Assembly: GCA_902494935.1 (NCBI GenBank)
Contig: CABUVH010000068.1
Coordinates: 1 to 9,865, forward strand
Direction of reading: 5' to 3'
Source: an uncultured Collinsella sp.
Lineage (GTDB): Bacteria; Actinomycetota; Coriobacteriia; Coriobacteriales; Coriobacteriaceae
DNA: 9,865 nt
Shown here: in pieces, positions 5,299-9,865 of the stretch
Layout of the letters: each line of letters begins with the position of its first letter
Position numbering within the stretch: position 1 is the stretch's first letter
Program-made: the position numbers and the translations under genes
Notes under the pieces: model-generated
The model's input: only the letters and a program-made list of their open reading frames with translations
Told to the model about the DNA's origin: nothing
The model's database searches: none

Positions 5299-6237
5299 AT
5301 GCCGACGTCGTTGACCGAACTTTTTTCGCCCGCCTGCCATTTGTGTCCGCGCCGTTGCGGTGCGGCGCGCGATGAGGGCGCGCACGGCGTGTGCGGTGCT
5401 AATGACACGCTCAAGGTGGCCCGCGCGGCGCTTCATATGTGGGAGGAGCCGCCTATCTCGGGCGAGGCCGGTTCGGGCACGATCTTCTTTAGCGGCTGCT
5501 CGCTCAAATGCGTCTATTGCCAGAACCACGAGATCTCGACGGGAAATTTTGGGCTTGAGATTTCGCCCGAGCGTCTGGTCGAGATTATGTTGGAACTTCA
5601 GGACCAGGGCGCCAACAATATTAATTTGGTGACGGCGACGCACTACGCGCATCTGCTGCCGGCTGCGATTGCCGCGGCACGGGCGCGCGGGCTGGTCATC
5701 CCCATCGTCTACAACACAAGCGGATATGAGCGCGCGAGTGCCGTGGCGGCGCTCGGCGATCTGGTCGACGTGTGGCTTACCGACTTTAAATATGCCGATG
5801 CAGGGCTTGCACAGTCGCTCTCTCATATTCAGGACTATCCGCGTGTGGCCGTGTCGGGCCTGGCCCAGATGGCGCGCGAGATCGAGCGCCGCGGGGGAGA
5901 GCTGGTGGACGAGGACGGGCTCATGAAGCGCGGCATGATCGTGCGTCACCTGGTGCTGCCGGGACATGCAGACGATTCGTGTCGAGTGCTGGACCTGGTG
6001 TGGCAGACGGTGGGCGATGTGCCGATCTCGGTCATGAACCAGTACACGCCCAATGCGCTCATGCGCGAGCAAGGCGGCGAGTTGGCACGCGCCGTGACGC
6101 GCGAGGAGTACGAGCAGGTGCTCGACCATGCCGATGACCTGGGCTTTACGACGATGTTCTGGCAAGAAGGTGGCGCGGTAGACGAGAGCTTTACCCCGGC
6201 CTTCGACACCACCGGCGTCCTCACCAGCGCAAAGTAG
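5299..6237 (+). CDS. PflX-like radical SAM protein (PFL-activating enzyme homologue)
   Basis: The 312-residue product has the radical SAM cluster motif in FFSGCSLKCVYCQNHEIS: Cys67, Cys71 and Cys74 (CX3CX2C) bind a [4Fe-4S] cluster that cleaves S-adenosylmethionine. The N-terminus carries four more cysteines (13, 16, 20 and 32) in CHLCPRRCGAAR...GVCGA, a hallmark of the PflX group (COG1313), homologous to pyruvate formate-lyase activases but of unknown substrate. Further family segments are NINLVTATHYA (107-117) and the TIM-barrel strands beyond. ATG 5299 is preferred because GGAG (5286-5289) sits nine bases upstream; an in-frame TTG at 5284 is the alternative. No glycyl radical enzyme gene is nearby, so the substrate cannot be inferred from context. 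Divergent from the wecA-type gene, with its own promoter candidate at 5187-5215. Enzyme class is secure; function is open. Confidence 0.92.
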   Translation: MPTSLTELFSPACHLCPRRCGAARDEGAHGVCGANDTLKVARAALHMWEEPPISGEAGSGTIFFSGCSLKCVYCQNHEISTGNFGLEISPERLVEIMLELQDQGANNINLVTATHYAHLLPAAIAAARARGLVIPIVYNTSGYERASAVAALGDLVDVWLTDFKYADAGLAQSLSHIQDYPRVAVSGLAQMAREIERRGGELVDEDGLMKRGMIVRHLVLPGHADDSCRVLDLVWQTVGDVPISVMNQYTPNALMREQGGELARAVTREEYEQVLDHADDLGFTTMFWQEGGAVDESFTPAFDTTGVLTSAK

Positions 6238-6246
6238 TGCGTTCGC

Positions 6247-6283
6247 CGATGATTTTTCTGGGATGGGGATTAAAAAATCATCG
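6247..6283. other. AT-rich hairpin after the radical SAM gene
   Basis: CGATGATTTTT (6247-6257) pairs perfectly with AAAAATCATCG (6273-6283) around a G-rich 15-nt loop. It starts 10 bp past the stop codon at 6237. The T's lie inside the stem rather than after it, so it is not a classical intrinsic terminator; it may stabilise the mRNA 3' end. Confidence 0.5.
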
Positions 6284-6347
6284 AGTGGAATGCTTGCTCG
6301 AAAGGTAGTCAAAATGGCCCCGTCCCAAAAAGACTGGGTATTGGGCG

Positions 6348-6375
6348 TTGACAGTTGGCGAGCCGTAGGTAAAAT
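6348..6375 (+). promoter_or_regulatory. Sigma-70-type promoter of tRNA-Ala
   Basis: A perfect -35 box TTGACA (6348-6353) and a near-consensus -10 box TAAAAT (6370-6375) are separated by 16 bp, placing the transcription start about 6-8 bases before the tRNA. It may also drive the downstream tail-anchored protein gene by read-through. Confidence 0.85.
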
Positions 6376-6388
6376 ATCAACTTGTCCT

Positions 6389-6461
6389 GGGGACGTAGCT
6401 CAGTTGGGAGAGCGCTGCCGTCGCATGGCAGAGGCCGAGGGTTCGACTCCCTTCGTCTCCA
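6389..6461 (+). tRNA. tRNA-Ala (anticodon CGC)
   Basis: The 73-nt cloverleaf folds fully: acceptor GGGGACG with CGTCTCC, D-stem GCTC with GAGC, anticodon stem CTGCC with GGCAG, T-stem GAGGG with CCCTT and loop TTCGACT. The anticodon loop GTCGCAT gives CGC, which reads the alanine codon GCG. The acceptor contains the G3-U70 wobble pair that identifies alanine tRNAs, independently confirming the assignment. The discriminator A73 is followed by CCC, so the CCA end is not encoded and must be added after transcription. Position 32 is G opposite U38, where many Ala tRNAs have A32-U38. Confidence 0.97.
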
Positions 6462-6477
6462 CCCTTGGATTTGATAA

Positions 6478-6507
6478 GCCGTCGACATTGTGTCGGCGGC
6501 TTTTTTT
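6478..6507 (+). terminator. Intrinsic terminator after tRNA-Ala
   Basis: GCCGTCGACA (6478-6487) pairs with TGTCGGCGGC (6491-6500) over ten positions with one G-U wobble and a TTG loop, followed by seven T's (6501-6507). It lies 16 bp after the tRNA and only 18 bp before the start codon of the next gene. Confidence 0.92.
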
Positions 6508-6525
6508 GAAAGAAAGGGCTGTACT

Positions 6526-6984
6526 ATGGCCGAGCTTGAGTCCCAACCATTGTCCGACGAGGAGCGCGCCGAGTTGGAAGAGCTCCGCGCCGAGAAGGCC
6601 CGCCGCGAGGCTCAGGAAGAGGCCCGTCGCGAGCGTGAGGAGCTGGCTGCCCTGCGTGCCGAGTGCGCAAAGGCCGAGGAGGCCGCCGCGAACGCCGCAT
6701 CAGCGCCCAAGCCCGCGCCCGCGCCCAAGCCCGCCGCCGCGAAGCCTGCGCCTGCCGCGCCTAAACCTCAACCTAAAAAGGTCACTCGCCCCAAGCCCGC
6801 CGAGCCCACGCCGAGCCGTGACGAGATGACGTTTGCCCAGCGCATGGTCACCTCCAAGGAGCCTACGGGCGAGAATGAGATCCCCGGCATGGCTCCGGCT
6901 CAAAAAATCATCATCGTGCTCGCCCTCATCGCGTTTATCGTCTTTATGGTCTACACGATCACGGGCAGCATGGGTCTGCACTAA
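6526..6984 (+). CDS. Coiled-coil, C-terminally membrane-anchored protein of unknown function
   Basis: I do not recognise this 152-residue protein. Residues 9-56 are almost entirely Glu/Arg/Ala/Leu with heptad-like spacing, predicting a helical coiled coil. Residues 59-96 are a Pro/Ala/Lys-rich flexible linker with repeated PKPAP units. Residues 97-126 are a mixed, more conserved-looking stretch (EMTFAQRMVTSKEP...EIPGMAP). Residues 127-146 (KIIIVLALIAFIVFMVYTIT) are a single transmembrane helix ending six residues before the C-terminus. There is no signal peptide, so the bulk should face the cytoplasm as a tail-anchored protein. ATG 6526 is chosen because AAAGGG (6513-6518) precedes it by seven bases; an upstream GTG at 6490 lies inside the tRNA terminator hairpin. 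With 18 bp between that terminator and the start, no separate promoter fits, so transcription probably reads through from the tRNA. Confidence 0.85.
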   Translation: MAELESQPLSDEERAELEELRAEKARREAQEEARREREELAALRAECAKAEEAAANAASAPKPAPAPKPAAAKPAPAAPKPQPKKVTRPKPAEPTPSRDEMTFAQRMVTSKEPTGENEIPGMAPAQKIIIVLALIAFIVFMVYTITGSMGLH

Positions 6985-7066
6985 CCTGTTCGTGCCGGGT
7001 TCCATGCCCGCACGTCCGCCTTGTCCAACCCTCAACTTCTGCACAACGCATCCGAAAGGTCGCCCC

Positions 7067-8572
7067 ATGGCTTTGACCGACATCTCGCATCCCACCGACA
7101 TTGCAATGCTCACCGATCTGTACGAGCTCACTATGGCCCAGGGCTTGTGGGAGAGCGGCAAGGCCAATGAGCAGGGTTGTTTTACCGCGTTTTACCGCGA
7201 CCATCCCTTTGGTAGCGCCTACGCCGTCATGTGCGGTACCGCCGAGCTGCCCGAGCTGGTCGAGAATCTGCGCTTTACGCCCGAGGATATCGACTACCTC
7301 GCCTCGCTCCAGGCCCCGGCCGGTGGCGCGATGTTTAAGCCTGGATTCCTTGACTACCTGCGCGATTTTCGTGCGCATGTAAATATCGACGCCGTCCCCG
7401 AGGGCGAGCTCGTCTTTCCTCGCGAGCCCATGGTGCGCGTCACCGGTCCCGCGCTGGAGTGCCAGCTGCTCGAGACAGCGCTGCTCAACATCGTCGGCTT
7501 CCAGACACTTGTCGCCACCAAGACGGCGCGCGTGGTGTTGGCGGCGGACGGCCGTCCCGTGGCCGAGTTTGGCCTGCGCCGCGCCCAGGGTCCCGATGGC
7601 GGTCTGGCCGTCGCGCGCGCGAGCTATGTGGCCGGCTGTTCCTCTACGTCCAATGTGCTCGCCGGTCGCCGCTACGGTATTCCCGTCTTTGGCACGCATG
7701 CGCACAGCTGGGTGATGAGCTTTGATTCCGAGCTCGAGGCCTTCCGTGCCTTTGCCAAGTCGAGTCCCAAGAACTGCACACTGCTCATCGACACCTACGA
7801 CGTGCGCGAGGGCTGCGAGCATGCCATTACGGTTGCCAAGGAGATGGAGGCGGCGGGCGAGCGCCTGTCGGCTATTCGCATTGACTCGGGTGACCTCGCC
7901 AAGCTCTCCAAGTATGTCCGCGGCCGTTTTGATGCCGAGGGCCTGCCCTATGTGGGAATCTCGGTTTCCAACGATTTGGACGAGTACACGATCCAGTCGC
8001 TGCTCGACCAGGGTGCACCCATCGATAGCTTTGGCGTGGGCACCAAGCTCGCGACCTGCTATGACCAGCCGGCGTTGGGCGGCGTGTACAAGCTTTCCGC
8101 CCGCCGTGCGAGCGAGACGGACCCGTGGACGCCGGTGGTCAAGCTCTCCGAGCAGCCTTACAAGCGCACGATCCCGGGCGTGCAGCGCGTGCGCCGCTAT
8201 TACGACGGCTTTGGCGGCCCGATCTGTGACATGATCTATGACGAGGACCATCTGACGGGGGAGGGCGCCGCGCGCGGCAATACCCTCGTGGCCGTGAACG
8301 ATGCCGCCCTGGTGACCGATGTGTCGGAGCTTGAGTATCGCGAGCTGCTGGTGCCGATCGTGCGCGATGGCAGCGCTGTTGCCCCGCGCGAGAGTATCGA
8401 GGACGCACGCGAGCGTTGCGCCTGGGCGCTTGACCATCTGGATCCGGTCTACAAGCGCTTCCTGTATCCGCAGACCTATGTGGTGGGCATGGAGCAGGGC
8501 CTGGCACAGGTGCGCGACGAGCTCGTGCGCAAGAACATGGCCGCGGCATCGGCCTTCCCCTGGGCTCACTAA
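7067..8572 (+). CDS. pncB: Nicotinate phosphoribosyltransferase
   Basis: This 501-residue cytoplasmic enzyme converts nicotinate and PRPP to nicotinate mononucleotide in the Preiss-Handler route of NAD salvage, coupled to ATP hydrolysis. Family segments are MLTDLYELTMAQGLWESG at 14-31, the FGLRRAQGPDGGLAVARASYVAG block at 168-190, FGTHAHSWVMSF at 208-219 (containing the histidine expected to be phosphorylated), LLIDTYDV at 239-246, and IRIDSGDLAKLSKYVR at 270-285 with the phosphate-binding acidic residues. GVGTKLAT at 323-330 completes the PRPP site. Length fits the family. ATG 7067 is chosen for its SD GAAAGG (7054-7059) at seven bases and because the family N-terminus begins there; the frame is open further upstream only by overlap with the preceding gene. 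It lies 82 bp after the tail-anchored protein gene. No nicotinamidase or other NAD gene is in the window. Confidence 0.96.
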   Translation: MALTDISHPTDIAMLTDLYELTMAQGLWESGKANEQGCFTAFYRDHPFGSAYAVMCGTAELPELVENLRFTPEDIDYLASLQAPAGGAMFKPGFLDYLRDFRAHVNIDAVPEGELVFPREPMVRVTGPALECQLLETALLNIVGFQTLVATKTARVVLAADGRPVAEFGLRRAQGPDGGLAVARASYVAGCSSTSNVLAGRRYGIPVFGTHAHSWVMSFDSELEAFRAFAKSSPKNCTLLIDTYDVREGCEHAITVAKEMEAAGERLSAIRIDSGDLAKLSKYVRGRFDAEGLPYVGISVSNDLDEYTIQSLLDQGAPIDSFGVGTKLATCYDQPALGGVYKLSARRASETDPWTPVVKLSEQPYKRTIPGVQRVRRYYDGFGGPICDMIYDEDHLTGEGAARGNTLVAVNDAALVTDVSELEYRELLVPIVRDGSAVAPRESIEDARERCAWALDHLDPVYKRFLYPQTYVVGMEQGLAQVRDELVRKNMAAASAFPWAH

Positions 8573-8651
8573 TTCCTTGGGCGGTAGGGGCGAGTCACGC
8601 TCCCTTGGCCGCCAGCTCGGCCGTTCGCTGAACAGTTGATTGGTTTGACGT

Positions 8652-9779
8652 ATGACGACTTCTTATAAAACGATGGTGGTAAAGATCGGTTCGTCCACGG
8701 TGGTGGGCGCCGATGGCAAGGTCAACCGCGCCTTTATCGGCGGACTTGCCGATCAAGCCGCAGCGCTGCGCAAGCTCGGCTGGCGTCTGGTCGTGGTGAG
8801 CTCGGGCGCTATTGCCTGTGGCTATCCCGTGTTGGGCTTCGACCGCAAGCCGGTCGGCGACCTTCCGAGCCTGCAGGCCTGCGCCTCGGCTGGTCAGTGC
8901 ATCATCTCGTCGGCCTACGACGAGGAGTTCCATGCGCGCGACCTGCTCACCTCGCTCGTGCTGCTCACGCGTCACGACACGGCGCGTCGCACGTCCTACC
9001 TGCACGCGCGCGACGCCCTGCTGCGTCTGGTGGAGCTGGGCGTGGTGCCGGTCGTCAACGAGAACGACACCGTTACCGTCGACGAGATCAAGTTTGGCGA
9101 CAACGACACACTGGCGGCGCTCGTGAGCTGCCTGGTATCTGCCGATCTGTGCGTGACGCTCTCGGACATCGATGGTCTCTATACTGCCAATCCGCATGAG
9201 GACCCCACGGCCGAGTTTGTTCCTGTCGTGCATAAGATCGATGCCAAGATTATTGCCTCGGCGGGCGATTCTTCCACATCGGTGGGCACGGGCGGCATGA
9301 TTACCAAGATCCGCGCGAGCCGCATCCTGATGACGGCGGGCATTCAGAGCGTGATTTGCTCGGGCGAGGAGCCCGATGCGCTCGTGCGCCTCGCCCGCGG
9401 CGAGAGCGTGGGAACCCTGTTCGATCCGCCGGCGGAGCGCCTGGACATCGCACCCCGCAAACTGTGGATCGCGTTGGGTGACAAGGCCCACGGTTCGGTA
9501 ACGGTCGATGATGGTGCTGCGAAGGCGCTGGTCAGCCGTGGTTCTTCCCTGCTTGCGGTGGGTATTCGCGAGGTCGATGGCCAGTTTGCCGAGGGCGATG
9601 TGCTCGATGTGTGCGATCCGAGCGGTATGGTTGTCGCCCGCGGTATCGCCGAAGCCGATTCGGACGTGCTGGAGCTTGCTGCCGGTCGCCGCCAGGACCA
9701 GATTGCCAGCAACCGCCTGCTGGCAGACCTGGCCGAGAAGCCGGCGATCCATCGAGACAACCTAATCGTCTTCGCCTAA
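8652..9779 (+). CDS. proB: Glutamate 5-kinase with C-terminal PUA domain
   Basis: The 375-residue product catalyses the ATP-dependent phosphorylation of glutamate to glutamate 5-phosphate, the first and feedback-controlled step of proline synthesis. The amino acid kinase domain (about 6-258) shows VVKIGSSTV (9-17), VVSSGAIACG (48-57), VNENDTV (135-141), FGDNDTLAA (148-156), TLSDIDGLYTANP (169-181) and GTGGMITKIRAS (212-223). Residues about 268-355 form the PUA domain found in many ProB proteins, where it modulates proline inhibition. Length and order are normal. The 79-bp gap after pncB suggests possible co-transcription. No clear Shine-Dalgarno precedes ATG 8652; an in-frame ATG at 8673 would cut into the first kinase strand and is less likely. 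proA does not follow within the 86 bp visible, although proB and proA are often adjacent. Confidence 0.96.
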   Translation: MTTSYKTMVVKIGSSTVVGADGKVNRAFIGGLADQAAALRKLGWRLVVVSSGAIACGYPVLGFDRKPVGDLPSLQACASAGQCIISSAYDEEFHARDLLTSLVLLTRHDTARRTSYLHARDALLRLVELGVVPVVNENDTVTVDEIKFGDNDTLAALVSCLVSADLCVTLSDIDGLYTANPHEDPTAEFVPVVHKIDAKIIASAGDSSTSVGTGGMITKIRASRILMTAGIQSVICSGEEPDALVRLARGESVGTLFDPPAERLDIAPRKLWIALGDKAHGSVTVDDGAAKALVSRGSSLLAVGIREVDGQFAEGDVLDVCDPSGMVVARGIAEADSDVLELAAGRRQDQIASNRLLADLAEKPAIHRDNLIVFA

Positions 9780-9820
9780 CCAATTGACGCTGCAAACGCC
9801 CCTAAGCGGCAATCTGACGT

Positions 9821-9865
9821 TCAATCGTCGGGCATGACCAAAAGGTCAATGCCCTCCTCTTTCAC
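9821..9865 (-). CDS. Possible C-terminal end of a convergent gene (partial)
   Basis: Read leftwards from the window edge, one frame gives 14 residues VKEEGIDLLVMPDD followed by a TGA stop (9823-9821). The residues look protein-like and the spacing (41 bp after the proB stop) suits a convergent gene, but so short a stretch could be open by chance. The same DNA forms an imperfect hairpin (9830-9839 with 9844-9854, one bulged A), which could alternatively be a proB 3' structure. No function can be given. Confidence 0.3.
   Translation of the reverse strand: MKEEGIDLLVMPDD

Noticed and set aside
6959..8569. 536-codon - strand reading frame opposite pncB
   Set aside because: Antisense shadow of nicotinate phosphoribosyltransferase produced by codon bias; no RBS and no recognisable motif.
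8595..9752. 385-codon - strand reading frame opposite proB
   Set aside because: Antisense shadow of a gene with all glutamate 5-kinase motifs intact.

Overview
The window is GC-rich bacterial DNA with dense protein-coding genes, short intergenic gaps and strong GC-ending codon preference. The gene set (DegV-type fatty-acid-binding protein, PflX-type radical SAM protein, actinobacterial-looking nicotinate phosphoribosyltransferase, TagO/WecA-type transferase) and the codon style suggest a gut Coriobacteriia genome, most likely Collinsella. That assignment rests on recognising protein families, not on a search. No phage, transposase, CRISPR array or obvious horizontally acquired island is visible; this is mostly a core-genome stretch with interesting intergenic DNA.

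Layout. (1) 1-2023, + strand: a MarR-family regulator, a DegV/FakB-like protein and a very small MGMT-family protein. They are punctuated by three copies of a ~40-bp near-perfect palindrome whose asymmetric core (GGTGCCTGTCC) is inverted in the middle copy. (2) 2024-2359: no convincing protein gene. It holds three consecutive hairpins that look like a small RNA on the + strand, and the terminator of the convergent trpS gene. (3) 2360-4771, - strand: wecA/tagO-type lipid carrier glycosyl-1-phosphate transferase followed by trpS, 159 bp apart. (4) 4820-5298: a 480-bp divergent intergenic region, rich in hairpins, with a TTGACA promoter for the rightward gene and a possible second structured RNA. 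(5) 5299-6237, + strand: PflX-like radical SAM protein. (6) 6348-6984: a textbook promoter, tRNA-Ala(CGC) and an intrinsic terminator, then 18 bp later an unrecognised coiled-coil, tail-anchored small protein. (7) 7067-9779, + strand: nicotinate phosphoribosyltransferase (pncB) and glutamate 5-kinase with PUA domain (proB). (8) The last 86 bp probably include the very C-terminal end of a convergent - strand gene.

How the genes relate. The MarR regulator and DegV protein may form a lipid-responsive pair. pncB (NAD salvage), proB (first step of proline synthesis), trpS (Trp-tRNA charging) and the wecA-type enzyme (first step of a cell-surface glycopolymer) are housekeeping genes without an obvious shared pathway. 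The least explained parts are the palindromic repeats, the two structured intergenic regions and the tail-anchored protein behind the tRNA.
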